Origin: Deinococcus sp.
GTDB taxonomy: Bacteria; Deinococcota; Deinococci; Deinococcales; Deinococcaceae
Direction of reading: 5' to 3'
NCBI RefSeq assembly: GCF_018260555.1
Contig: NZ_JAGLBB010000015.1
Span: 1-36,458, forward strand
Length of the DNA stretch: 36,458 nt
Positions within the stretch are counted from its first letter, which is position 1. Every line of letters begins with the position of its first letter. The position numbers and the translations under genes are program-made. Below, in pieces: positions 1 to 7,155 of this stretch. The notes beneath the pieces are model-generated. The model was not told the DNA's origin, searched no databases, and was given only the letters and a program-made list of their open reading frames with translations.

Positions 1-50
1 CATACAAAACGGGAACAAGCGTTTTTTGCCGTGTTTATCGTGCTGAGCAG

Positions 51-126
51 TTACGTACGTTGAAGCTAACATTGCGAGATTCCGGGAAAGCGCCGGAACC
101 TCTCCATTCCCGCTCCAAGATACTTA
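51..126 (+). repeat. Repeat family A, short copy (A1)
   Basis: This stretch shares a core running GGGAAAGCGCCGGAACCTC and on through the following TCCATTCCCGCTCCAA with three longer copies at 14895-15023 (inverted), 16645-16773 and 18440-18567. It ends in ATACTTA, like the family's GTACTTA terminus, but lacks the GTTTATC hairpin found in the longer copies. It lies just upstream of the tRNA promoter. It resembles a short non-autonomous (MITE-like) repeat; no coding capacity is seen. Confidence 0.75.
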
Positions 127-152
127 ACCAGACCAGAAAGCGACAGGCACGC

Positions 153-181
153 TTGACAGCCACCAGGACCGCCCGTATACT
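153..181 (+). promoter_or_regulatory. Sigma-70-type promoter of tRNA-Lys
   Basis: A perfect -35 box TTGACA (153-158) is separated by 17 nt from -10 box TATACT (176-181). The predicted transcription start, near 188, falls a few bases before the tRNA at 194. A near-consensus promoter is expected for a stable RNA gene. Confidence 0.85.
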
Positions 182-193
182 TCCCCTCGCTCT

Positions 194-269
<76 letters not shown>

Positions 270-272
270 CAG

Positions 273-294
273 ACCCCCACGCGTGTGGGGGTTT
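273..294 (+). terminator. Intrinsic terminator of tRNA-Lys
   Basis: An 8-bp stem ACCCCCAC (273-280) pairs with GTGGGGGT (285-292) around loop GCGT and runs into a short T run. It begins four bases after the CCA end of the tRNA. Confidence 0.85.
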
Positions 295-416
295 CTGCTT
301 GCGGGGGTTCAGCGTGATGTGGGCTGGCGCTCATGCGGGCGGGAACGCGTTCATGCGGCGTTGGCTTGGTGGGTCTTCTTACGGGGTGCGGCGCGGCGGG
401 GTGGTCTGGTGGGGTC

Positions 417-815
417 ATGACGAACGATCAGCAGACCGGCGGGCAGACCACCACACGGGCGTTCATGGCGGCGTTGCAGCAGGCCGAGGCGACGGGCGAC
501 GTGACCGCGCTCCTGGCGCTGCACGCGCCGGACGTGACCCTGCGCAACCTGACGCAGCAGACCTGGGAGGGCGAGGCGGGCGCGAGGGCGTTCTGGGAGA
601 CGTACCTGGGGAATTTCGAGGAGATCCGCAGCGAGTTCACCCGCAGCCATGAGGCGGGCGGGCTGGGCGTTATGGAGTGGACGGCGTCCGGTCGGCTGCG
701 GGGCGGGCATCCGGTGGAGTACCGGGGTGTCAGCCTGATCGACCTGAGCGGCGGGCAGGTCGCGGCGTTCCGCACGTACTACGACAGTGCGGCGTTCGTG
801 GTGGCGCCGGCCTGA
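417..815 (+). CDS. NTF2-like / SnoaL-like domain protein
   Basis: A 132-residue single-domain protein. The N-terminal helix ends in an ATGDVTALLALHAPDVTLRN-type segment, followed by a Trp/Glu-containing loop, a mid-domain MEWTASGRL strand and a C-terminal segment with GQVAAFRTYYD. That order is the signature of NTF2-like (SnoaL-type) alpha+beta cone folds, which act as small-molecule isomerases, hydrolases or binding proteins. The substrate cannot be inferred. The ATG at 417 was chosen because homology-like sequence begins there; an in-frame ATG at 333 would add a Gly/Cys-rich stretch that looks like read-through of non-coding DNA. No clear ribosome site or TANNNT box precedes it. It ends 28 nt before rlmB, which has its own promoter. 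Confidence 0.75.
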   Translation: MTNDQQTGGQTTTRAFMAALQQAEATGDVTALLALHAPDVTLRNLTQQTWEGEAGARAFWETYLGNFEEIRSEFTRSHEAGGLGVMEWTASGRLRGGHPVEYRGVSLIDLSGGQVAAFRTYYDSAAFVVAPA

Positions 816-831
816 GCGCGGTCGGGGCGGG

Positions 832-837
832 TACACT
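832..837 (+). promoter_or_regulatory. -10 box (TACACT) for leaderless rlmB
   Basis: TACACT lies 6 nt before the ATG at 844, so transcription should begin at or within a base or two of the start codon. No Shine-Dalgarno sequence is present. Confidence 0.7.
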
Positions 838-843
838 GCCCTC

Positions 844-1554
844 ATGTTGCTGTACGGTCGGAATCCGGTTTTAGAGGCGCTTCAGGACGGTCGTGTGTCC
901 GAGGTGCTGGTGGCGCGTGGCGTGGAGGAAGCGTTCGTGTCACAGCTCAAGGCGGCCGGCGTGAGGATTCGCTTCTTGCCGCGCATCGAGCTTGATCAGC
1001 TGGCGGGCACCACGCAGCATCAGGGCGTGATGGCCGAGGTCGAGGACATGGCCTGGGCGCAGGTGGATGACATCCTGGCGCTCGCGGAGCAGCGCGGCGA
1101 GGACCTGCTGATCGTGCTGCTCGACGGCGTGACGGACCCCCGGAATTTCGGGGCGATCATCCGCAGCGCGGAGGTGCTGGGCGCGCACGGCGTGGTCGTC
1201 GAGGAGCGCCGCAGTGCGCCGCTGTCGCCGGTCGTGGCGAAGACGGCGGCGGGGGCCACGAGTTACCTGCCGGTCGCGCAGACGAAGAACCTGCCGCGCC
1301 TGATGGAGCAGCTCAAGCAGGACAACGTGTGGGTGTACGGCGCGGCGGGCGAGGCGGCCGAGGACGTGCGCCGCGTGGATTTCAGCGGGAAGGTGGCGCT
1401 GGTGATCGGCGCGGAGGGCGAGGGTATGCGCCGGCTGGTGCGTGAGAAGTGCGACGCGCTGGTCAGCATTCCGGTGCGTGGGCGGGTGCAGAGCCTGAAC
1501 GCGTCGGTCGCGGCGGGCATCCTGCTGTTCGAGGCGACGCGGGGACGGTCGTGA
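844..1554 (+). CDS. rlmB: 23S rRNA (guanosine-2'-O)-methyltransferase RlmB (SpoU/TrmH family)
   Basis: A 236-residue SPOUT methyltransferase expected to methylate the 2'-OH of a 23S rRNA guanosine (G2251 in E. coli numbering) using S-adenosylmethionine. The N-terminal 70 residues form the SpoU substrate-binding domain (LLYGRNPVLEAL, HQGVMAEV). The catalytic knot carries the three family motifs: LDGVTDPRNFGAIIRSAE (motif 1, with the conserved Asn/Arg), LVIGAEGEGMRRLV (motif 2) and SIPVRGRVQSLNASVAAGI (motif 3). Length is normal for RlmB. The start at 844 is fixed by the TACACT box 6 nt upstream. Its TGA overlaps the GTG start of the epimerase gene by 4 nt. RlmB is the best-known family member with this architecture; another TrmH-type target is possible. 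Confidence 0.9.
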   Translation: MLLYGRNPVLEALQDGRVSEVLVARGVEEAFVSQLKAAGVRIRFLPRIELDQLAGTTQHQGVMAEVEDMAWAQVDDILALAEQRGEDLLIVLLDGVTDPRNFGAIIRSAEVLGAHGVVVEERRSAPLSPVVAKTAAGATSYLPVAQTKNLPRLMEQLKQDNVWVYGAAGEAAEDVRRVDFSGKVALVIGAEGEGMRRLVREKCDALVSIPVRGRVQSLNASVAAGILLFEATRGRS

Positions 1555-2447
1555 CCCTGCGCGTCGAGCGCGTGTCGGGTCCCGCCTTTGAGCTGGAGGT
1601 CCTGCCGGAGATGGGCGCCAGCATCCTGAACCTGCGGGCCGCGTCGGGCCGGGCGGTCATGCGGCACGTGAACCTGTCGGACGTGCAGACCAGCAGTCAG
1701 TGCGCGGGTTTCACGCTGCTGCCGTTCAGTAACCGCATCCGGGACGCGCACTTCGTGTTCAGGGGCCGCGAGGTGCGCCTGCGGGTGAACACGAAAGACG
1801 GGCTGGCGCAGCACGGGGACGTGCGTAACCGGCCGTGGCAGGTCGAGCGGGTGGCGCCCTCGCACCTGCGCTGCACCTTCGACAGCCGGGCCTTTGCGGA
1901 CATCAACTGGCCGTGGGCGTTCACGGCGCAGGTCGAATACCGTCTGCACGGCCCGCACTTCGACACGACCGTCACCCTGACAAACGAGGACACGGCGGCC
2001 ATGCCCGCCGGACTGGGCCTGCACCCGTACTTCGCGCGCATGCAGGGGGGCGTGGACCCGGCGTTGCAGGTGGGCGCAGAGCTGACCTACGACACCGACG
2101 AACGCCAGTTGACGCTGGGCGAGGCCCGCCCCGTGCAGCCCGCCGAGGACTACCGCGTGGCCAACCCGGTGGGTGGGAGGTCCATTGACCGCACGTACAC
2201 GGCGTGGGACGGCGTGGCCCGGCTGGACTGGGGCGAGCGGGCCCTGACCCTGACAGCCGACAACGTGTACTCACACGTGGTTGTGTTCACCGCCCCGGAC
2301 GGCAACCTGGCGGTCGAGCCGGTGTCACACGCGACCGACGCTTTTAACCTCGCGGCGCGGGGCGTGACGGGCGTGGACCTGCGCGTACTGGAACCGGGTC
2401 AGAGCCTTGCAGGCACGGCGCGCGTGACGCTGGAAGGCGACTGGTAA
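1551..2447 (+). CDS. Aldose 1-epimerase family protein (GalM-like)
   Basis: A 298-residue cytoplasmic beta-sandwich protein of the mutarotase superfamily, predicted to interconvert alpha and beta anomers of a hexose. Visible landmarks are PFSNRIRD (about 58-65), a catalytic-type His in QHGDVRNRPW (H88), the second His in GLGLHPYF (H158) and the general-base Glu in AVEPVSHATDAFN (E256). The arrangement fits family members with a DAFN ending. The GTG start at 1551 overlaps the rlmB stop (GTGA), implying translational coupling. The TAA stop at 2445-2447 abuts repeat B1, reading TAA then TACGG. The exact sugar substrate is unknown. Confidence 0.88.
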   Translation: MTLRVERVSGPAFELEVLPEMGASILNLRAASGRAVMRHVNLSDVQTSSQCAGFTLLPFSNRIRDAHFVFRGREVRLRVNTKDGLAQHGDVRNRPWQVERVAPSHLRCTFDSRAFADINWPWAFTAQVEYRLHGPHFDTTVTLTNEDTAAMPAGLGLHPYFARMQGGVDPALQVGAELTYDTDERQLTLGEARPVQPAEDYRVANPVGGRSIDRTYTAWDGVARLDWGERALTLTADNVYSHVVVFTAPDGNLAVEPVSHATDAFNLAARGVTGVDLRVLEPGQSLAGTARVTLEGDW

Positions 2448-2536
2448 TACGGACCTGGATTGATTCAGAACTCCACCGAATCAATCCGAGCAGACGCGAG
2501 TAGGAAGAGCAAACGGATTCCAGTGCAGAGGGTTGC
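2447..2536 (+). repeat. Repeat family B, partial copy (B1)
   Basis: The sequence begins ATACGGAC and continues GATTGATTCAGAAC, then GAATCAATCCGAGC and GACGCGAGTAGGAA. It matches the left half of the full copies at 13128-13263 and (inverted) 16487-16622, while the right half is diverged. Its first base is also the last base of the galM stop codon. Confidence 0.75.
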
Positions 2537-2561
2537 AGAACCATGGTAGGAACGGGCGTGG

Positions 2562-2777
2562 TCAGCCGGTGGCGAGCAGAACCCCGGCTGCGTCACGAAT
2601 CTCGAATTCGCGGCGGTCTCGGCTACCCATCCAGTTCAGGGCTTCGAGCAGGTCATCGGTTTCTTTGATGACTTCCGGTTCGGTGGCGTACCCGGTCCAC
2701 ACGACGCGGTAGGCGCGCGGCGTGGTGGGCGGTGACCAGCGGTCACCCTCGCCTTCTTTCACGAATGCTCTGGACAT
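2562..2777 (-). CDS. Small conserved-looking hypothetical protein (71 aa)
   Basis: I do not recognise the family. The 71-residue product is acidic and well balanced (EPEVIKETDDLLEALNWMG, then FEIRDAAGVLLATG), with a predicted beta-strand near YRVVWTGYAT, a central helix and a closing strand; it has no signal peptide or membrane segment. A -10-like CACACT sits 6 nt before the ATG, a variant of the leaderless layout used by neighbouring genes, which supports the start. It is monocistronic, between repeat B1 and the HtrA gene. Confidence 0.65.
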   Translation of the reverse strand: MSRAFVKEGEGDRWSPPTTPRAYRVVWTGYATEPEVIKETDDLLEALNWMGSRDRREFEIRDAAGVLLATG

Positions 2778-2875
2778 CCGTTCAGTGTGCCCCTATCACG
2801 TGACGTGCGGATGGGCGCGGCGTTCAGAGGCGTTCATGCCGCGCCGCAGCCGCGCGGCCCGGGCGTCCGGACCCG

Positions 2876-3961
2876 TCACTCCTGAAGGTCGGGGACGCTG
2901 GCCTTGGGGACCAGGGTGATCTGCGCGGTGCGCGGCTGCCCGTCGCGCGTGAATCCGAGGGTGATGGTGTCGCCCACCCGGGCGCGGCGGATGGCGGTGA
3001 TGACCTGATCGGCGTCCCCGGTGCGCTGGCCGTTCACGCTGGTGATCACGTCGCCCAGGCGGGTCAGGGTGCCGCCGCGGTCGAAGGTGCTGCCGCGCAA
3101 CCCGGCCTTCTCGGCAGGGCTGCGGCGGGCAATGTCACTCACGACCGCGCCGCCGACCCGGCCACTGTGAACAGGGTCCAGGATCAGGCCCACGACCGGC
3201 ACGTCCTTCTTCTCGCCCCGGCGTAACGCGGCGATCAGCGGCCCGCCCTCGACGACCGGCACGGCGTAGCTGCGGCGCGTCTGGCCGCTGCCGTCCAGGC
3301 TGATGTAACTGACCACGCCGATCACCTGCCCGGTCGGGTCGAGGATCGGGCCGCCACTGTCGCCGGGCGAGAGAGGCGCACTCATTTCCAGGGTGCCCTG
3401 CGGGAAGTCCGCGCGCCCTGCCTGCGCGTTCAGGCCCAGCAGGGTGCCCTGGCGGGGTTGCAGGTAATCGCCGCCGCTGTTCCCGATGGCCAGGACCGCC
3501 TCGCCCACCCGGGGCGCGCGGGGCGCCAGTGGCAGGAACGGAAACCCGCCGCCCGGCGCGCGCTTGACCTGCAAGGCGGCCACGTCGGCCTGCGCGTCGA
3601 AGGCGGTCACCGTGGCCGGGTACGTCTTGCCGCTCAGGGTGCTGATCTGGAACAGTCGTCCGCCGCTGACCACGTGGTACGCGGTCAGAACCAGTCCGTC
3701 CTGGCTGATGAAAAAGCCGGTGCCCAGGCCCGCGTTCCGGGTGTCAGGATTCAGGCTCTCCACACGTACCGTGGCCGGGCGCGAGGCCGTGAACACCTCG
3801 CGCGTATCGGCGCCCAGCCCGTTGGGCAGCGCCGGAACCTGCGCCTGCGGGGCCGGACCCACCTGAAAGGACGGCTGGCCGAACGGCAGCCTGGCGTCTG
3901 GCAGCAGGTACGCGGCCAGCGCGAGGATCAACAGAACCGGAAGCCAGGGCGAGGCGCGCAC
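2876..3961 (-). CDS. HtrA/DegP-type serine protease with PDZ domain
   Basis: A 361-residue secreted or membrane-anchored trypsin-like protease, expected to degrade misfolded proteins outside the cytoplasmic membrane. Residues 5-21 form a hydrophobic signal or anchor (WLPVLLILALAAYLL), followed by a Pro/Gln-rich linker. The protease domain spans about 50-240 with the full catalytic triad: H96 (TAYHV), D126 (AQADVAAL) and S202 (GDSGGP). A single PDZ domain follows (about 250-350; GGAVVSDIARRSPAEKAGL, GDVITSVNGQ). One PDZ domain matches DegS/HtrA-like rather than DegP architecture. The GTG start is placed by TACACT 6 nt upstream (leaderless). The gene is divergent from the padR unit. Confidence 0.9.
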   Translation of the reverse strand: MRASPWLPVLLILALAAYLLPDARLPFGQPSFQVGPAPQAQVPALPNGLGADTREVFTASRPATVRVESLNPDTRNAGLGTGFFISQDGLVLTAYHVVSGGRLFQISTLSGKTYPATVTAFDAQADVAALQVKRAPGGGFPFLPLAPRAPRVGEAVLAIGNSGGDYLQPRQGTLLGLNAQAGRADFPQGTLEMSAPLSPGDSGGPILDPTGQVIGVVSYISLDGSGQTRRSYAVPVVEGGPLIAALRRGEKKDVPVVGLILDPVHSGRVGGAVVSDIARRSPAEKAGLRGSTFDRGGTLTRLGDVITSVNGQRTGDADQVITAIRRARVGDTITLGFTRDGQPRTAQITLVPKASVPDLQE

Positions 3962-3967
3962 GCCGCC

Positions 3968-3973
3968 AGTGTA
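3968..3973 (-). promoter_or_regulatory. -10 box (TACACT) for the leaderless HtrA gene
   Basis: Reading the minus strand, TACACT is followed by 6 nt and the GTG start at 3961. There is no ribosome binding site. Confidence 0.65.
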
Positions 3974-4039
3974 GAGCGGCCGCGCGACCGGGACGGTGGC
4001 CGAAGGAACCGAAGCGGGAGATCAGGACCACGCCCGACA

Positions 4040-4075
4040 ATCTTGCTTGACAAGATAGTGTTCGCCCATTACCTT
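4040..4075 (+). promoter_or_regulatory. padR promoter with overlapping palindromic operator
   Basis: -35 TTGACA (4047-4052), a 17-nt spacer and -10 TACCTT (4070-4075) form a good promoter. A perfect palindrome with 6-bp arms, ATCTTG/CAAGAT around CTTGA (4040-4056), covers the -35 box. Position and symmetry suggest the binding site of the dimeric PadR regulator encoded just downstream, giving autorepression. That role is inference; the bases are as described. Confidence 0.7.
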
Positions 4076-4106
4076 GCGCAGCAAGACACTGCCCGGAGGC
4101 CCGCCC

Positions 4107-4493
4107 ATGAATCCACTGAAATCCGGCACGCTCGACCTCGCCCTGCTCGCCGCCCTTCAGGACCAGCCCCGCTACGGCCTGGACATCCTGCGACACGTCA
4201 ACGACCGCAGCGGCGGCCTGTTCGACCTGCGCGAGGGCAGCCTCTACCCCGCCCTGCACCGCCTCGTGAAAGCCGGGTGGATCGAGAGCGACTGGCAACC
4301 CAGCGACCGGGGCGGCGCGCCCCGCAAGGTCTACCGCCTCACCGAAGATGGCCGCGAGACCCTGCACACCAAACGCCAGGAATGGCAGACGCTGCGCGGC
4401 GCGCTGGACGCCCTGCTGATCCGCGCCCTGCTGATCCGCGCCCTGCTGATCCGCGCCCTGCTGATCCGCACCCCCACCCGGCGGTCCGCGTGA
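4107..4493 (+). CDS. PadR-family transcriptional regulator
   Basis: A 128-residue winged-helix DNA-binding protein. The PadR N-terminal domain spans about 6-85: LDLALLAALQ, PRYGLDILRHV, LREGSLYPALHRLVKAGWIE and the wing GGAPRKVYRLTEDGR. The C-terminal dimerisation helix is unusually built from four exact tandem copies of ALLIR (102-121), encoded by a 15-bp repeat. The ATG at 4107 follows GGAGG at 4095-4099 with 7-nt spacing. The stop overlaps the GTG of the next gene by 4 nt, so regulator and membrane protein form one unit. PadR regulators often control, and are co-transcribed with, a membrane protein gene. The inducing signal is unknown. Confidence 0.92.
   Translation: MNPLKSGTLDLALLAALQDQPRYGLDILRHVNDRSGGLFDLREGSLYPALHRLVKAGWIESDWQPSDRGGAPRKVYRLTEDGRETLHTKRQEWQTLRGALDALLIRALLIRALLIRALLIRTPTRRSA
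4410..4469 (+). repeat. In-frame 15-bp tandem repeat, four copies (ALLIR)
   Basis: The unit GCCCTGCTGATCCGC occurs four times without a mismatch and in register with the padR codons. Perfect identity suggests recent expansion by slippage. Each gain or loss would change the regulator by five residues without a frameshift. Confidence 0.95.
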
Positions 4494-5590
4494 CCCGCCG
4501 CCTGCGCCGCCCCCGCCGGCCGCTGAGCGCCGACGCGTACATCCACCACGCCACGCGCGGCCTGCCCAGAGGCGAACGCCTGGACGCCGCCGCCGAACTC
4601 CGCGCGCACCTGACCGAACGGATGCAGGAACATCAGGCGCACGGCTTCTCGCCCGAGGAAGCCGAGTACCTCGCCGTGCGCGGCATGGGCGACCCGCAGC
4701 CCGTCAACCGGGGCCTGCTGGGACACGCCTTCACGCACCGTGCCGGGTGGCTCACGCTAGCCGCGTTGCTCATGGGCGGCCTGGGCTGGACCGCGTACCT
4801 TGAGTGGCTGCCGCCACGCGAGGGCGCGCAGTTCGGAGCCATGAACCAGCAGGACGTGAACGCCCTGTTCAGCGACAAGGACGCCCCGCGCGGCACGTAC
4901 CAGGGCGTGACCCTCACCTACCCACGCGGCACGAAAGCCGTGCTGTACGTGACCGTCAGCAGCACTGAGAATAAGTACCATCCAGAACAGGTCAGTCTGT
5001 TCACGAAGAACCTCGTGGAAGACGAGGAGCAGAACTTCACGGGCCGCATTCCCGGCAGTTACCGGTATCAGGAACGCGTCCTGCTGAGCGCATGGCGCAT
5101 GACCTGTGGCAGCCAGGAACGCAGTGGCATCTACAAGACCGGGTACGGGCTGCCGTCACCCTTTGAGAATTCGGGCATCAGTGGCTACAGCGGGCCGGGC
5201 GGCATGAGCGTCGGAGAGTGTAATAACCCCAGCGTGCGCCTGCACGTGGTCAGAGACCGACTGAGCACTCAGCCGCCGACCACCGTTTCCAGAGTCGTGC
5301 CACCGGACGGCGAGAACGGCATCATGACGGCCCACCGGCCCCTCCAGCTCAATGAGTGGAGCGTCCTGTACCGCCTGCGGGTGGACCCGGCACGCGACAG
5401 CGCCTGGTTTGGCGGAACATCCACCGAACCGAAGGGGACGCAGCCACGCGGCGTGTACGTGGCGGTCATGCCGCTCGATCACCTTCCCAATAACGCGGAT
5501 GGGTACAGCTGGGGTGGCCTAACAGTCGGCTTCAAGGGCGAGAAACCCATTCCGCTGCCGCCGCTGGTGACGGATCAGCCCGGCGGGTGA
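4490..5590 (+). CDS. PadR-coupled single-span membrane protein, function unknown
   Basis: A 366-residue protein with three parts. Residues 1-80 are an Arg-rich helical cytoplasmic domain (DAYIHHATRGLPRGERLDAA, then EEAEYLAVRGMGDPQPVNRG) resembling the small helical prefix domains (HAAS/DUF1700-like, permease prefix type) found next to PadR regulators. Residues about 85-107 form one membrane helix (GWLTLAALLMGGLGWTAYLEWL). The remaining 260 residues are probably extracytoplasmic, rich in beta-type sequence, with two Cys (MTCGSQ, VGECNN) and no family I recognise. The GTG start overlaps the padR stop (GTGA). A sensor or surface role is plausible but unproven. Confidence 0.72.
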   Translation: MTRRLRRPRRPLSADAYIHHATRGLPRGERLDAAAELRAHLTERMQEHQAHGFSPEEAEYLAVRGMGDPQPVNRGLLGHAFTHRAGWLTLAALLMGGLGWTAYLEWLPPREGAQFGAMNQQDVNALFSDKDAPRGTYQGVTLTYPRGTKAVLYVTVSSTENKYHPEQVSLFTKNLVEDEEQNFTGRIPGSYRYQERVLLSAWRMTCGSQERSGIYKTGYGLPSPFENSGISGYSGPGGMSVGECNNPSVRLHVVRDRLSTQPPTTVSRVVPPDGENGIMTAHRPLQLNEWSVLYRLRVDPARDSAWFGGTSTEPKGTQPRGVYVAVMPLDHLPNNADGYSWGGLTVGFKGEKPIPLPPLVTDQPGG

Positions 5591-5595
5591 TGCTC

Positions 5596-5601
5596 TAGGC
5601 T
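5596..5601 (+). promoter_or_regulatory. -10 box (TAGGCT) for the leaderless EVE gene
   Basis: TAGGCT is followed by 7 nt and the ATG at 5609. No ribosome binding site lies between. Confidence 0.6.
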
Positions 5602-5608
5602 GCCCCTC

Positions 5609-6088
5609 ATGCGTTTCTGGTTACTCAAGTCCGAGCCGGATGTGTTCGGTTTTCCTGATCTGGTGCGGGTGCGGCGCGAGCCGTGGAATGGCGTGCGGAA
5701 CTATCAGGCGCGGAACTACCTGCGCGAAATGCGTGAGGGCGACCTGTGCCTGTTCTACCACTCGAATGCGCGGCCGCCGGGCGTGGTGGGGGTGGCGCGG
5801 GTCTGCCGGGAGGCGTACGCGGATGACCTTCAGTTTGATCCGGCGAGTGACTACTTCGATCCGAAGTCGGGTGTAGCGCCGCGCTGGAGCATGGTGGATG
5901 TGGAGCCGGTGGTGGCGTTTCCCGGTGTGGTGCCGCTGGACGCGCTGCGCCACATGCCCGAGTGGGAGGGCTCACCGCTGACGGGTCGCGGGTCGCGGCT
6001 GAGCGTGATGCCGGTAGAGGCCGGGGCCTTCTGGGCGACGCTGGACGCTGCCGGCCTGGACTTCGGGGATCTGTCGGGCCTGTCGTGA
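5609..6088 (+). CDS. EVE domain-containing protein (PUA-like)
   Basis: A 159-residue single-domain cytoplasmic protein. The N-terminus FWLLKSEPDVFGFPDL, WNGVRNYQARNYLREMREGD, the strand LCLFYHSNARPPGVVGVARV and the later PRWSMVDVEPV are diagnostic of the EVE/thymocyte nuclear protein 1 family, whose PUA-like fold has an aromatic pocket suited to modified bases in DNA or RNA. EVE proteins have been linked to recognition of modified nucleotides, but the target here is unknown. The full family length is present. The leaderless -10 box fixes the start. A terminator lies about 100 nt downstream. Confidence 0.92.
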   Translation: MRFWLLKSEPDVFGFPDLVRVRREPWNGVRNYQARNYLREMREGDLCLFYHSNARPPGVVGVARVCREAYADDLQFDPASDYFDPKSGVAPRWSMVDVEPVVAFPGVVPLDALRHMPEWEGSPLTGRGSRLSVMPVEAGAFWATLDAAGLDFGDLSGLS

Positions 6089-6191
6089 GTGCACCGGCTG
6101 CAACGGGCCCGCTGGAGTGCGCTGGCGGGAAGGGCAAAGGCGGGGTCAGAGTGGCGTCCCCAGGGGAATAGATTCGCGTCTTGCGTATGAA

Positions 6192-6215
6192 CCCAACTGG
6201 TGTTGGGGGGTTTTT
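6192..6215 (+). terminator. Intrinsic terminator downstream of the EVE gene
   Basis: Stem CCCAAC (6192-6197) pairs with GTTGGG (6202-6207) around TGGT, followed by GGG and five T. It stands between the EVE gene and the small membrane protein gene. Confidence 0.65.
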
Positions 6216-6273
6216 CACAGTCGCGCCGTGGTGAGTGACCTTAACGTCAGGTGCAGAGAAGGAGACTCCCTGT

Positions 6274-6369
6274 ATGGAACTGGTACTGGCTGGTCTGGTG
6301 ATTGTGATTTCCCTGCTTCTGGCAGCCTGGCAGGAGCGCCCGGCGTCCCGCCGCCGCAGCAAACGCTGA
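6274..6369 (+). CDS. Small single-span membrane protein (31 aa)
   Basis: A short ORF starting MELVLAGLVIVISLLLAAW: residues 3-19 form an uninterrupted hydrophobic helix, followed by a strongly basic tail (QERPASRRRSKR). By the positive-inside rule the tail would be cytoplasmic. AGGAG (6259-6263) lies 10 nt before the ATG. Small membrane peptides of this layout often regulate larger membrane proteins, but nothing specific can be inferred. It is separated from the EVE gene by a terminator and lies 134 nt before the acyltransferase gene, so it is probably its own unit. Confidence 0.6.
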   Translation: MELVLAGLVIVISLLLAAWQERPASRRRSKR

Positions 6370-6489
6370 AACGCCGGTCGGAGGGTTCTGCCCCCGGTCT
6401 TTCGCGCACGGAGTGGGTCCGGCCTGCTCTGAAGGGCAGTTCTGGATGAACTCCGTCCCATTTCAGGGCCTGCGGGGCCGGGCGTTCCC

Positions 6490-6495
6490 TACAGT
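6490..6495 (+). promoter_or_regulatory. -10 box (TACAGT) for the PlsC-like gene
   Basis: TACAGT is followed by 8 nt and the ATG at 6504. The spacer GAGGACCG contains a weak GAGGA, so translation could be leaderless or use a very short leader. Confidence 0.55.
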
Positions 6496-6503
6496 GAGGA
6501 CCG

Positions 6504-7142
6504 ATGTCTTCTCCCCTGTGGCCCGGTCAGCAGCATTCTCTTGGTTCCCGTCTGGTGGCCCGACTCCTGCGCGCAGCAGGTTGGACGGCGCTGCTGGCCA
6601 CGCCGCCCGGACCGAAGTTCATAGCGGCGGCCGCGCCGCACACCAGTAACGCCGACTTCTGGCCGGGCCTGTTCTGGAAGTGGTCGACCCGCATTCCGCT
6701 GCATTTCGTGGCGAAGCGCGAACTGTTCCGCTTTCCCCTCGGGGTGTTCATGCGGGCCGTGGGCGGCGTGGCGCTGGACCGCCGCCGCGCTGGCGGGAAC
6801 TTCGTGGACGCGGTGGTCAGCGTCATCGAGCGTGAACGCGAGATCATCATGCTGGTCGCGCCGGAAGGCACGCGCAGCGGCGGGCAGTACTGGAAGACCG
6901 GCTTTTACTTCATGGCGCTCAAGGCGGGCCTTCCCATCGGCGTGACCATCCTGGACTGGCAGCGCCGCCGGGTGGGCGTGATCGGGTACGTGACGCCCAC
7001 CGGGGATATCGAGGCGGATTTCGCGGAGATCCGTGAGCTGCTGCGGGATGTGCGGGGCCGTAGACCGGAGAACGAGATCGAAGCCTACCCGCCCCCCGCC
7101 GCACCGGGTGACAGTGACCAGCCGGGCCTCGCTCCCCGCTGA
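6504..7142 (+). CDS. PlsC-like phospholipid/glycerol acyltransferase
   Basis: A 212-residue protein of the 1-acylglycerol-3-phosphate acyltransferase fold. The catalytic H(x)4D motif is H46-D51 in PHTSNADFW. The phosphate-binding EGTR motif is at 121-124 (VAPEGTRSGGQYWKTGF). The HTSNxDFW variant and the KTGFYFMA stretch are typical of a short bacterial subfamily rather than canonical PlsC, so the acyl acceptor is uncertain. Two moderately hydrophobic stretches suggest peripheral attachment to the inner membrane face. It converges on nrdR with only 13 nt between the stop codons. Confidence 0.85.
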   Translation: MSSPLWPGQQHSLGSRLVARLLRAAGWTALLATPPGPKFIAAAAPHTSNADFWPGLFWKWSTRIPLHFVAKRELFRFPLGVFMRAVGGVALDRRRAGGNFVDAVVSVIEREREIIMLVAPEGTRSGGQYWKTGFYFMALKAGLPIGVTILDWQRRRVGVIGYVTPTGDIEADFAEIRELLRDVRGRRPENEIEAYPPPAAPGDSDQPGLAPR

Positions 7143-7155
7143 CCTGGGGTGACGT

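Noticed and set aside
6187..6234. 15-codon ORF (MNPTGVGGFFTVAPW) across the terminator after the EVE gene
   Set aside because: A TAGATT lies 12 nt upstream, longer than the leaderless spacing seen elsewhere, and the codons are simply the hairpin and T run. Kept as terminator only.
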